From Apostichopus japonicus (lineage: Eukaryota; Echinodermata; Holothuroidea; Aspidochirotida; Stichopodidae): a stretch of 64,000 bases of DNA. The first letter of the stretch is position 1. The number at the start of each line of letters is the position of its first letter. A program made the position numbers and the translations under genes. The notes beneath the pieces are model-generated. The model worked only from the letters and a program-made list of their open reading frames with translations. It had not been told where the DNA came from and made no database searches. The stretch is from assembly GCF_037975245.1 (NCBI RefSeq), contig NC_092564.1, positions 19,165,984 through 19,229,983 on the forward strand. The letters are read 5' to 3'. Of the stretch, positions 26,153-37,895 are shown one piece after another.

Positions 26153-29100
26153 GCATAATTCACCCACCCACCAGGGGCCCCCCCTTTCCGTCTGCTGCGG
26201 GCCTCCTCGAGATTGGTGGTGGTCCTTCATCTTAATTCATCTTCGTCCACCTTCCAGATCTGAAAATAACTAGTCTGAAAAACCGTTCAAACATATCAAA
26301 TGCATAACCCACCCACCAACCCGGAGGCCTCCGTCTGCTTCGTAGTGCATCTTCGCTATGGGTCGTAGTCCAGCTTCATCATCCATCTTCCGATGTCATC
26401 CATCTCCCTGCTATCAAACCTGAAAGAACAATTCTAAGAAAAACAGTTAATACATATCAAATATATTGCATAATTCACCCACCCATCCGGGGGCCCCCCC
26501 TTCCGTCTGCTGCGGGCCTCCTCCAGAGTCGTGGTGGTCCTTCATCTTAATTCATCTTCGTCCACCTTCCGGATCTGAAAATAACTAGTCTGAAAAACAG
26601 TTAAAACATATCAAATACGTAACCCACCCACCAACCCGGAGGCCTCCGTCTGCTTCGTAGTGCATCTTCGCTATGGGTCGTAGTCCCTCTGCATTATCCA
26701 TCTTCCGATGTCATCCATCTCCCTGCTATCAAACCTGAAAGAACAATTCCAAGAAAAACAGTTCATACATATCAAATATATTGCATAATTCACCCACCCA
26801 CCAGGGGCCCCCCCTTCCGTCTGCTTCGGGCCTCCTCCAGAGTCGTGGTGGTCTTTCGGGCCTCCTCCAGAGTCTTGGTGGTCCTTCGGATCTGAAAATA
26901 ACTAGTCTGAAAAACAGTTAAAACATATCAAATACATAACCCACCCACCAACCCGGAGGCCTCCGTCTGCTTCGTAGTGCATCTTCGCTATGAGTCGTAG
27001 TCCAGCTTCATCATTCATCTCCCGATGTCATCCATCTCCCTGCTATCAAACCTGAAAGGACAATTCTAAGAAAAACAGTTAATACATATCAAATATATTG
27101 CATAATTCACCCACCCACCCACCCCCCCTTCCGTCTGCTTCGGGCCTCCAGAGTCGTGGTGGTCCTTCATCTTAATTCATCTTCGTCCACCTTCCGGATC
27201 TGAAAAAACTAGTCTGAAAAACAGTTAAAACATATCAAATACATAACCCACCCACCAACCCGGAGGCCTCCGTCTGCTTCGTAGTGTATCTTCGCTATGG
27301 GTCGTAGTCCAGCTTCATCATCCATCTTCTGATGTCATCCATCAACCTGCTATCAAACCTGAAAGAACAATTCTAAGAAAAACAGTTAATACATATCAAA
27401 TATATTGCATAATTCACCCAACCACCAGGGGCCCCCCCTTCCGTCTGCTTCGGGCCTCCTCCAGAGTCTTGGTGGTCCTTCGGGCCTCCTCCAGAGTCTT
27501 GGTGGTCCTTCGGATCTGAAAATAACTAGTCTGAAAAACAGTTAAAACATATCAAATACATAACCCACCCACCAACCCGGAGGCCTCCGTCTGCTTCGTA
27601 GTGCATCTTCGCTATGGGTCGTAGTCCAGCTTCATCATCCATCTTCCGATGTCATCCATCTCCCTGCTATCAAACCTGAAAGAACAATTCTAAGAAAAAC
27701 AGTTAATACATATCAAATATATTGCATAATTCACCCACCCACCAGGGCCCCCCCCCCTTCTGTCTGCTTCGGGCCTCCTGCAGAGTCGTGGTGGTCCTTC
27801 GGCTTAATTCATCTCTGTCTACCTTCCGGATCTGAAAAAAAGTAGTCTGAAAAACAGTTAAAACATATCAAATACATAACCCACCCACCAACCCGGAGGC
27901 CTCCGTCTGCTTCGTAGTGCATCTTCGCTATGGGTCGTAGTCCCGCTTCATCATCCATCGTCCGATGTCATCTAGCTCCCTGCTATCAAACCTGAAAGAA
28001 CAATTCTAAGAAAAACAGTTAATACATATCAAATATATTGCATAATTCACCCACCCACCCGGGGGCCCCCCCTTCCGTCTGCTGCGGGCCTCCTCCAGAG
28101 TCGTGGCGGTCCTTCATCTTAATTCATCTTCGTCCACCTTCCGGATGTGAAAATAACTAGTCTGAAAAACAGTTAAAACATATCAAATACATAACCCACC
28201 CACCAACCCGGAGGCCTCCGTCTGCTTCGTAGTGCATCTTTGCTATTGGTCGTAGTCCAGCTTCATCCATCTTCCGATGTCATCCATCTCCCTGCTATCA
28301 AACCTGAAAGAACAATTCTAAGAAAAACAGTTAATACATATCAAATATATTGCATAATTCACCCACCCACCAGGGGCCCCCCCTTCCGTCTGCTTCGGGC
28401 CTCCTCCAGAGTCGTGGTGGTCCTTCGGGCCTCCTCCAGATTCTTGGTGGTCCTTCAGATCTGAAAATAACTAGTCTGAAAAACAGTTAAAACATATCAA
28501 ATACATAACCCACCCACCAACCCGGAGACCTCCGTCTGCTTCGTAGTGCATCTTCGCTATGGGTCGTAGTCCAGCTTCACCATTCATCTCCCGATGTCAT
28601 CAATCTCCCTGCTATCAAACCTGAAAGGACAATTCTAAGAAAAACAGTTAATACATATCAAATGTATTGCATAATTCACCCACCCACCTGGGGCCCCCCC
28701 TTCCGTCTGCTTCGGGCCTCCAGAGTCGTGGTGGTCCTTCATCTTAATTCATCTTCGTCCACCTTCCGGATCTGAAAAAACTAGTCTGAAAAACAGTTCA
28801 AACATATCAAATACATAACCCACCCACCAACCCGGAGGCCTCCGTCTGCTTCGTAGTGCATCTTCGCTATGGGTCGTAGTCCAGCTTCATCATCCATCTT
28901 CTGATGTCATCCATCAACCTGCTATCAAACCTGAAAGAACAATTCTAAGAAAAACAGTTAATACATATCAAATATATTGCATAATTCACCCACCCACCAG
29001 GGGCCCCCCCTTCCGTCTGCTTCGGGCCTCCTCCAGAGTCTTGGTGGTCCTTCGGGCCTCCTCCAGAGTCTTGGTGGTCCTTCGGATCTGAAAATAACTA

Positions 29101-30700
29101 GTCTGAAAAACAGTTAAAACATATCAAATACATAACCCACCCACCAACCCGGAGGCCTCCGTCTGCTTCGTAGTGCATCTTCGCTATGGGTCGTAGTCCA
29201 GCTTCATCATCCATCTTCCGATGTCATCCATCTCCCTGCTATCAAACCTGAAAGAACAATTCTAAGAAAAACAGTTAATACATATCAAATATATTGCATA
29301 ATTCACCCACCCACCCGGGGGCCCCCCCCATCCGTCTGCTGCGGGCCTCCTCCAGAGTCGTGGTGGTCCTTCATCTTAATTCATCTTCGTCCACCTTCCG
29401 GATCTGAAAATAACTAGTCTGAAAAACAGTTAAAACATATCAAATACATAACCCACCCACCAACCCGGAGGCCTCCGTCTGCTTCGTAGTGCATCTTCGC
29501 TATGGGTCGTAGTCCCTCTTCATCATCCATCTTCCGATGTCATCCATCTCCCTGCTATTCAACCTGAAAGAACAATTCTAAGAAAAACAGTTAATACATA
29601 TCAAATATATTGCATAATTCACCCACCCACCCGGGGCCCCCCCTTCCGTCCGCTGCGGGCCTCCTCCAGAGTCGTGGTGGTACTTCATCTTAATTCATCT
29701 TCGTCAACCTTCCGGATCTGAAAAAAACTACTCTGAAAAACAGTTAAAACATATCAAATGCATAACCCACCCACCAACCCGGAGGCCTCCGTCTGCTTCG
29801 TAGTGCATCTTCGCTATGGGTCGTAGTCCAGCTTCATCGTCCATCTTCCGATGTCATCCATCTCCCTGCTATCAAACCTGAAAGAACAATTCTAAGAAAA
29901 ACAGTTAATACATATCAAATATATTGCATAATTCACCCACCCACCTGGGGCCCCCCTTCCGTCTGCTTCGGGCCTCATCCAGAGTCGTGGTGGTCCTTCA
30001 TCTGAATTCATCTTCGTCCACCTTCCGGATCTGAAAAAACTAGTCTGAAAAACAGTTAAAACATATCAAATACATAACCCACCCACCAACCCGGAGGCCT
30101 CCGTCTGCTTCGTAGTGCATCTTCGCTATGGGTCGTAGTCCAGCTTCATCCATCTTCCGATGTCATCCATCTCCCTGCTATCAAACCTGAAAGAATAATT
30201 CTAAGAAAAACCGTTAATACATATCAAATATATTGCATAATTTACCCACCCACCCGGGGCCCCCCTCCCGTCTGCTGCGGGCCTCCTCCAGAGTCTTGGT
30301 GGTCCTTCATTTTCGTCCACCTCCCGGATCTGAAAAAACTAGTCTGAAAAACAGTTAAAACATATCAAATACATAACCCACCCACCAACCCGGAGGCCTC
30401 CGTCTGCTTCGTAGTGCATCTTCGCTATGGGTCGTAGTCCAGCTTCATCATCCATCTTCCGATGTCATCCATCTCCCTGCTATCAAACCTGAAAGAACAA
30501 TTCTAAGAAAAACAGTTAATACATATCAAATATATTGCATAATTCACCCACCCACCAGGGCCCCCCCCCCCCTTCTGTCTGCTTCGGGCCTCCTGCAGAG
30601 TCGTGGTGGTCCTTCGGCTTAATTCATCTCTGTCTACCTTCCGGATCTGAAAAAAAGTAGTCTGAAAAACAGTTAAAACATATCAAATACATAACCCACC
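26153..30700. repeat. Partial, rearranged third higher-order block
   Basis: The array continues with monomers that match those about 4.69 kb upstream: CATCGTCCATC at 29835 versus 25141, and the CTTCTGTCTGCTTCGGGCC variant near 27770 and 30575. Around 28,240 the order switches to monomers seen near 13,557 and 20,113. The block is therefore a mosaic of earlier units rather than a full third copy. Divergence between monomers rises towards 30,700. Confidence 0.7.
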
Positions 30701-31329
30701 CACCTACCCGTAGGCCTCCGTCAGCTTTTTAATGCATCATCGCTATGGATTGTTGACCAGCGTCTTCATTCATCATCTTCCGTTGTCATCCATCTCCATG
30801 CTATCAAATCTGAAAGAACAATTCTAAGAAATACAGTTAATAGATATCAAATATATTGCATTATTCACCCACCCACCCTGGGCCCCCCCCCTTCCTTCTG
30901 CTCAGGACCTCCAGAGTCCTGGTGGTCCTTCGTCTTCATTCATCTCCGTCCACCTTCTGGATCTGAAAAAAACTAGTCTGAAAAACAGTTAAAACATATC
31001 AAATACATGACCAACCCACCTACCCGGAGGCCTCCATCTGCTTCTTAGTGCATCATCGCTATGGATTGTTGACCAGCGTCTTCATTCATCATCTTCTGTT
31101 GTCATCCATTTCCATGCTATCAAATCTGAAAGAACAATTCTAAGAAATACAGTTCTAAGAAATACAATTCTACAATACAATACAATTCTAATACATATCA
31201 AATATATTGCATAATTTACCCACCCACCCGGGGCCCCCTTCAGTCTTCTTAAGGCCTCCTTCAAAGTGGTGGTGGTCCTTCGTCTGAAATTATCTCTGTC
31301 CACCTATCTGAAACAACCAGGCTAAGAAA

Positions 31330-32880
31330 ACAGGAATCTCCCTGCTTCTTTGTGATATTATTCTTCCAGGTCGTTTAGCGTCTTCATCCATCCTCTTCTT
31401 TTGTCATCTGTCTTATTCCATCAGTGTCATACAGCATCTACTCCATCTTCTTATGCTTTCATCCATCTTCTGGCGTCACCATCTTCATAAATCCTATTCC
31501 GTCATCTTCCGCCTTGTCATGGGTCTTCATACACCTTCCGTCATCATCCATCTTCTCTGTCATCCTGCATCTTCATTGATCTTGTGCCATCATCTTTTGG
31601 CTTCCGTCGTCTTCCTGCATCTTCATCCATCTGGTTCTATCTTCTTCCAGCAGCGGAATCATTGATCGGCTTCTCCCATCGTGGACTTCCTGCAACTTCA
31701 AGCATCCTCTTCTTTTGTCATCCGTCTTCTTCCATCAGTGTCTTAAGCATGTACTCCATCTTCTTATGCCTTCATCCATCTTCTGGCGTCAGCATCTTCA
31801 TAAATCCTTTTCTGTCATCTTCCGCCTTGTCATGGGTCTTCATACACCTTCCGTCATCATCCACCTTCTCTGTCATCCTGAGTCTTCATAGATCTTGTGC
31901 CATCATCTTTTGGCTTCCGTCGTCTTCCTGCATCTTCATCCATCTGGTTCTATCCTCTTCCAGCAGCAGAATCATTGATCGGCTTCTCCCATCGTGGACT
32001 TCCTGCAACTTTAAGCATCTCCCGTCATCATCCATCGTCATCCATCTTCCTCTGGAGACATCGTCCTTCGTCTTAATTCATTTTCGTCCACCTTCCAGAT
32101 CAGAAAGAACCAGACTGAAAAACCAGGCCTCGATTTGCTTTTTCATGGAATCTTCCTTCCGGGTTGTTGCCCAGAGACTTCATCCATCTTGTTATGCCTT
32201 CATCCATCTTCCGCCTTGTCATGTGTCTGCATGCTTTTTCATCATCATCCATCTCTTGTCGTCATCCTGCCTCTTCATAGATCTAGTTCCATCTTCTTTC
32301 ATCTCCTTCCAGCTGCGTCCTGCATCTTCATTCATCTTGTTCTATCTTTTTTCTGTGCAGAATCCTCCGCAGACTTCTCCTGTTGTGAAAGTCCTACGAC
32401 TTCAAACATCTTCTGTCATCATCCATCTTCCTCCAGCCATGTCATTCCGTCGTTTTCCAGCGACGGCATCATCAACAGGACTCTTCCTTCGTCCCGGTCC
32501 TGCGTCTTCACACATCTTCTGTCAGCATCCATCTTCCTCTTCAATATTATTATGTCTTCATCCTTCTTCTAGCGTAATCTCCGTACATCCTATTCCGTCA
32601 TCTTCCGCCTTGTCATGTGACTTCATCCTTCATCCGTCATCATCCATCTGATTTCATCATCGACCTGCATCTTCACCTATCTTGTTCTATCTTCTTCCAG
32701 CGGCGGTATCATTCATCGGCTTCTTCCATCGTGAACGTCCTGCAACATCAAACGTTTCCCGTCATCATCCATCTTCCTCAGGAGACGTTGTTCATCTCCT
32801 TCTATCTTCTTCCAGTGATCAATGGCCTAATCCGTCGTTGTCCAGCGTCTCTTAATACCTTGTCATACATCTCCCAGCTA
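31330..32880. repeat. Pyrimidine-rich TCATC/ATCTTC expansion inside array edge
   Basis: About 1.5 kb made of degenerate TCATCC, ATCTTC and CTTCC words without the AT-rich box. A longer-range duplication is embedded: the landmark TACTCCATCTTCTTATGC occurs at 31439 and 31752, 313 bp apart, and the following ~250 bp (TCTGGCGTCA, ATCTTCATAAATCC, CATCATCTTTTGGCTTCC) match. Related blocks recur near 34,170-34,800 and 35,040-35,540. Frames of up to 355 codons rich in Ser, His, Leu and Pro are open here only because the strand has few purines and so few stop codons. No start context, splice sites or domain supports coding. Confidence 0.75.
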
Positions 32881-33069
32881 CCAAATTTGAAAGGACAATC
32901 CTAAGAAATACAGTTAATACATATCAAATATATTGCATAATACACCCTCCCACCCGGGGCCCCCTTCCGTCTGCTCAGGGCCTCCTCCAGAGTCGTGGTG
33001 GTCCTTCGTCTTAATTCATCTCCGTCCACCTTCCGGATCTGAAAAAACTAGTCGGAAAAACAGTTACAA

Positions 33070-33120
33070 CATATCAAATCGGATCTGAAAAAGCTATATC
33101 GGATCTGAAAAAGCTATTCT
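33070..33120. repeat. Short tandem stutter in an edge monomer
   Basis: The word TCGGATCTGAAAAAGCTAT occurs twice in succession within one AT box of an edge monomer. It is a local replication-slippage type duplication. Confidence 0.7.
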
Positions 33121-35800
33121 GAAAAGGAGTTAAAACATATCAAATACATAACCCACCCACCTACCCGGAGGCCTCCGTCTGCTTCTTAGTGCATCTTCAC
33201 TATGGGTCGTCGTCCATTGTCTTCATCCATCATCTTCGGTTGTCATCCATCTCCCTGCTATCAAATCTGAAGGAAACAATTCTAAGAAATACAGTTAATA
33301 CATATCAAATATATTGCATAATTCACCCCCCCCCACCCACCCTGGGCCCCTTCCGTCTGCTCAGGGTCTCCTCCAGAGTGGTGGTGGTCCATCGTCCTAC
33401 TTCATCTCTGTCCACTATCTGAAAAATCTATTCTGAAAAACAGTTAAAACATATCAAATACATAACCCACCCACCTACCCGGAGGCCTCCGTCTGCTCCT
33501 AAGTGCATCTTCGCTATGGGTCGTCGTCCATTGTCTTCATGTCTTCATCCATCATCTTCGGTTGTCATCCATCTCCCTGCTATCAAATCTGAAAGAAACA
33601 ATTCTAAGAAATACAGTTAATACATATCAAATACATTGCATAATTCACCCCCCCCCCCACATGATGCCCCCTTCCGTCTGCTCAGCGTCTCCTCCAGAGT
33701 GGTGGTGGTCCTTCGTCCTACTTCATCTCCGTCCACCTTCCGGATCTGAAAAATCTATTCTGAAAAACAGTTAAAACATATCAAATACATAACCCACCCA
33801 TTTACCCGGAGGCCTCCGTCTGCTTCGTAGTGCATCTTCGCTATGGGTCGTCGTCCATTGTCTTCATACATCATCTTCCGTTGTCATCCATCTCCCTGCT
33901 ATCAAATCTGAAGGAAACAATTCTAAGAAATACAGTTAATACATACCAAATATATTGCATAATTCACCCACCCACCCGGGGTCCCCCCTTCCGTCTGCTT
34001 CGGGCCTCCTTCAGAGTCGTGGTGGTCTATCGGCTTAATTCATCTCCGTCCACCTTCTGGATCTGAACAAACTAGTCTGAAAAACAGTTAAAACATATCA
34101 AATACATAACCCACCCACCTATCCGGAGGCCTCCGTCTGCTTCTCAGTGCATTTTCGCCATGGGTAGTCGTCTAGCGTCTCTATCCATCTTCTTCCATCT
34201 TCTCATGTCTCCAACATCTTTTGGCCTTAGTGTCTTCATACATCCTATTCCATCATCTTCCACCTTGTCATGCGTCTTCATCCTTCTTTCATCATCTATC
34301 TCCTACTGTTGTCTTCCTGGGTGTAAATCGATCTTAATCAATCTTCTTTCAGTTGCGGAATCATTCATGGACTTCTCCCATTGTGGTCATCCTAGGACTT
34401 CAAACATCTTCCTTCTTCATTCATCTTCTTCCATTGTCATCCATCTTCTATCGTCATTGTCATCCAGCATCTTTTCCATCTTATTATGTCTTCCTCCATC
34501 TTCTGGAGTAAACTATACATCCTTTTCCGTCATCTTGTGACTTCAAACGTCTCCCATCATCATTCATCTTCCTCTGGCGGCGACGTTGCCCATCTCCTTC
34601 TGTCTTCTAGCATAGGCAACATTATCCACCGGACTCTTCTGTCATCAACTTCCTGCATTTCAAACATCTTCTTCCGTTGTCAACCATCTTCCTCCATTTT
34701 CTTTCGACATCAGCTTCTTCTAATTGCTTCTTGTCTTCTGTCAGCGTCATCCAGCATCTTCTTCCGTCTTCATCCATTGTCTAAGGTGGTGGTCGACCTG
34801 CTTCTTCATCCATCTTCTTGCTCCTTTCAAATCTGAAGAAAACAAGACTAAGAAAAACAGTTAAAGCATATCAAATATATTGCATAATTCACCACCCACC
34901 CAGGGCCCTCGTCCGTCTTCTCCGGGCCTCCTCCAGAGTCGTGGTTGTCTTTCGTCCTAATTCATCTCCGTCCACCTTCCGGATCTGGAAGAACCAGTCT
35001 AAAAGACAGGCCTCTGTCTGCTTCTTCGTGAAATCTTCCTTCTGGGTCATTGTCCAACATCTTCATTCATCTTCTTCTGTTGTCATCCGTCTTCTTCCGT
35101 CAGTGTCATCCAGCATCTTCTTCCATCTTCTAATGTCTTCCTCCATCTTCTGGCGTCAGCATCTTCATAAATCCTATTCCGTCATCTTCCGCCTTGTCAT
35201 GCGCCTTCATTGATTTTTGTTCATCATCCATCTCCTTCTGTTGTCATCTTGTGTCTTCATCGATCTTCTTCCTGCAGCGGAATCCTTCACCGGCTTCTCC
35301 TGTCATGGAATTCAAACGTCTTCTGTCATCATCCGTCTTCCTCTGGCGCAGACATCGTCCACCTCCTTCTACCTTCTACCAGCGACGACATTATCCACCG
35401 GAATCTTCAGTCATCGACATCCTGCTTTCTCAGACATCTTCTTACATCGTCATCCATCTTCTTCAATCTTCCTCCGGCGTCATCCAGCATCTTGTTCCGT
35501 CTTCATCTATTGTCTTAGGTCGTGGTTGAGCTGCTTCATCATCCATTTCCTGCCTCCTTTCAAATCTGAAAGAACAAGGCTAAAATAATCACAGTTAAAA
35601 CATGTCAACTATATTGCATAATTCACCCACCCACCCGCCCCCCCCCCATCTGTCTTCTTCGGGCGTCTTCATCTATCTTCCGTCTTCATCCATTGTCTTA
35701 GGTTGTATTTGTCTTATGTCTTAATTCATCTCCGTCAACTTTCCGGATCTGAAAGAACAAGGGAGAAAAAAGAACAGTTAAAACATATGAAATGGGGGAG

Positions 35801-36541
35801 GTTGGTTATTTTGTGATGTTAATAGTCAGATGTATGTACATATGCCATACCCGATATTTAGTGCACATATAGCATATACAGTGTAGTACACATGGTCGAC
35901 CATTGCTATCAACACACACTGTGCAGTGCAAAATTTAGCAGATATTGTTGCGGGAATTCCCCAAGAGAAGATATTTTTTCGGGGACCTCTAGATAAATGT
36001 CGGGAATCCTGTCCGTATCCCGCAATCGCGGGTATCCCGCAATCTCGCGTCCTAATGCGAACACTGAATTATACAGATAACCTCATTTTGGTCAACATAG
36101 TTGACCTTCCATGCCAAAAAGTTCGACTTACAACCACAAAAGATTTCGAGGACGAAGTTTAAAAACAGATTCAAAACATCAGGAAAAGTTCATAATTTGA
36201 AGGAATGATGTTATTGCAATAAAGAGTATATTGTAAGTTTGAGGTAAAGGTTGTCGAAATTTTATGAGACTCGAATTGCGTAAAAAAAGGTAGCAATTTG
36301 GACATGTTCCTACTCATTTGACTGAATAATAGTAAGATTAAGTTACAGGTGTAACCATGAGCTAGTAGGTGATGTCTAAATGCAAATGTATAGTAAATAA
36401 AGGAAGAGGGGTGGGGGTACTAGTGGTATCAGTGACTTGTTGTTAATACAGGACAGTTCTATATATTCATCTGAATGACTTATAATATTCACTGCCACGA
36501 AACTAGTCTGATACATAAATATCATATGATTGCTGTAAAGA
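35801..36541. other. Unique sequence without a supported gene
   Basis: Satellite similarity ends here. The stretch is mainly AT-rich with no recognisable domain. A reading frame at 35926-36162 (78 codons) contains a pair of near-identical 12-13 bp words (TATCCCGCAATC, near 36017 and 36032) but no motif I know, so I do not call it a gene. Confidence 0.6.
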
Positions 36542-36549
36542 TTCGTTAA

Positions 36550-36938
36550 TAGTGGCGGAGCTAGGGGTATTGGTCAGGGGGGCGAGAATGGTCGGTAGGG
36601 GCGCTTTCGATACTATCTAAGCGGAGCGCCACCACAGGTTGGCGCGGAGCGTACGAAAAATTTTTGAGTAAAGATACTCCCTAGATTGCCGGAAATGACC
36701 CTTTCTGGGCCTTGCTAATTTGCAGATAAACGAAAAATAAATAGCCGTTAGAGCATTTTGTCAGAAAATTACACCAACAATATGTGACAAATGTCAATAG
36801 GTAGATGAGAGCGCAATAAAAAAGTCAATAATCGCGAATAAGTAAAAAGAGATAAAAAGCTGTAAAGGGCGCCAGCAGTCCATTTGAGTCCGTCAGGGGG
36901 GCATCCGCCCCCCTGACTGTATGGACGCTCCGCCACTG
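36550..36938. mobile_element. hAT-like non-autonomous DNA transposon (MITE), 389 bp
   Basis: The left end reads AGTGGCGGAGCTAGGGG and then GTCAGGGGGGC. The reverse complement of the right end reads CAGTGGCGGAGCG and then CAGTCAGGGGGGC, giving terminal inverted repeats of about 30 bp. A perfect 8-bp direct repeat, TTCGTTAA, flanks the element at 36542-36549 and 36939-36946. An 8-bp target duplication and a (C/T)AGTGGCGG terminus are characteristic of the hAT superfamily. There is no coding capacity inside, so movement would have depended on a transposase supplied elsewhere. The left terminal base is T where the right end gives C, a single mutation. Superfamily assignment is inference from ends and duplication length. 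Confidence 0.88.
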
Positions 36939-37036
36939 TTCGTTAACTATATAGCAATAAAGAAGCGTTTAACATTAGGCGCAGTTCGAACTTCATTAAA
37001 ATCATTCTGGCATATTTAGCCATGTGCTGCATGGAT

Positions 37037-37887
37037 CAGGGACGTAGCCAGGGGGAGCGACTGCGCCCCCCCCCCCCTTCAGTGTCGAAAAAACTGTTAA
37101 AAACTGTTGTTTGTTTAGCATGGTATTTTGGCAGTGCTCTTTTCATCTTGAATACTCGTCAGCTCTGTTAACTCGATTATAATCGTAGTAACATTCAGGC
37201 CTACTGATTCAGCTACTTACTTAGTTTGGCAGATGCAATTAGGTAAATTTAGCCTACAGCCTATTACAAGCCTATAGTTGTCCACTGCGTAATCAAATAC
37301 ATATTGCCTACCTAACCGCACTCGATGGAGTGTCACGAACCGAACGCACAACGACGTCGACAACGTTCGTTCTCATCCTTTCTAGGATTCGTCCTAAGTT
37401 GTTGCACGAACAGCATGTTATGAAGCTAAGCTAGCAATCGTACGTGATACGCGCTTCCTATAAATAATTACACTGCGATAGCGATATTTGTTTTTAGGCC
37501 ACTGTACATCTGGCTGTCGTACAAAATATGAAAGTTTATATTGTCCATCAGTTAAGTTCGTCAAATGTATTTTAAGTCCAGACATTGAACAATAAACAAG
37601 AATCAGCCTCCTGGAAAAATTGTAAAAGAGCACTATGTTTGTCTTTCTGATATAATATGTAAAAGAACATGTAAAAGAATTCAAACAGGAAACAAAATCT
37701 GGTGATAATATGATATCATATGATAATGATGAATCTGGCAAACCATTGCACCAGATCTCATCTAATGGCCTTCAATTGTTCAAAAAAGTCAAAAATTTAG
37801 GGCAGGGGAACACCCCCTCCCCTTAGACCCTCCCCTATATCAATCGCAAAATGTGCCCCCCATTTCAAATTCCTGGCTACGTCGCTG
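37037..37887. mobile_element. hAT-like non-autonomous DNA transposon, 851 bp
   Basis: The left end is CAGGGACGTAGCCAGG. The reverse complement of the right end is CAGCGACGTAGCCAGG, 15 of 16 identical. A C-rich run lies just inside each end (37066-37077, and the region around 37855 in the opposite half). The flanking octamers GCATGGAT (37029-37036) and GCAAGAAT (37888-37895) agree at 6 of 8 positions, consistent with an aged 8-bp target duplication. No transposase is visible; a 107-codon minus-strand frame at 37418-37741 lacks any recognisable domain. It lies only about 90 bp from the previous element but is not similar to it apart from the general hAT-type ends. Confidence 0.75.
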
Positions 37888-37895
37888 GCAAGAAT

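Larger units (their letters stand above)
1..30700. repeat. Homogenised satellite array, ~313-bp dimeric monomer
   Basis: Head-to-tail tandem array, roughly 98 monomers by division, already under way at base 1. Measured from the CCCGGAGG landmark (9, 326, 640, 952, 1269, 1581, 1897, 2206) the monomer is 309-317 bp. Each monomer has two related halves. Half 1 runs from the palindrome CGGAGGCCTCCG through a CATC-rich stretch to an AT-rich box containing acagttaatacatatcaaat. Half 2 runs from GGGGCCCC through a CTTC-rich stretch to a second AT box containing acagttaaaacatatcaaat. The two AT boxes sit about 156 bp apart. Monomers come in two flavours: one has a ~30-bp block (core cctccagagtcttggtgg) in two or three copies, the other has a single copy plus a TTAATTCATCTTCGTCC segment. 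Short frames of 62-76 codons recur because the sequence repeats; I do not regard them as genes. Function is unknown; pericentromeric or heterochromatic location is inference only. Confidence 0.97.
30701..35800. repeat. Decayed right edge of the satellite array
   Basis: Monomers related to the main array persist but with many substitutions, deletions and insertions. AT boxes of the acagttaa-acatatcaaat type recur near 30838, 30990, 31195, 32920, 33065, 33140, 33300, 33450, 33620, 33775, 33940, 34095, 34865 and 35605, and the last remnant is at about 35780-35795. Spacing is irregular, from 75 bp to about 1.7 kb, because pyrimidine-rich stretches are inserted between boxes. The last recognisable remnant passes into unrelated sequence after a GGGGGAGG stretch near 35,795-35,805. 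This is the pattern expected where homogenisation no longer reaches the array margin. Confidence 0.85.

Noticed and set aside
48-28464. Recurring 62-76 codon frames in the satellite (sharing a VIHLPAIKPERTILR-like text)
   Set aside because: They recur only because the monomer recurs, sit in whichever monomers lack a stop, start at ATG or non-ATG codons at the same monomer position, and show no sign of coding constraint.
1-30700. CRISPR-like appearance (regular repeats with variable segments between)
   Set aside because: The whole 313-bp unit repeats, the variable parts are diverged satellite, not unique spacers, and the genome is eukaryotic.
31584-32651. 355-codon frame rich in Ser, His, Pro and Leu
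   Set aside because: It lies in a pyrimidine-rich repeat where stop codons are rare by composition. Overlapping long frames exist in another phase (32135-32572), and there is no domain or start context.
36017-36056. Pair of near-identical CCCGCAATC words as an inverted-repeat regulatory site
   Set aside because: They are short direct repeats without any known binding consensus, and there is no gene nearby to regulate.
37418-37741. 107-codon minus-strand frame as a possible transposase
   Set aside because: It lies inside the 851-bp hAT-like element but has no zinc finger, no catalytic-core text and no dimerisation motif of hAT transposases.
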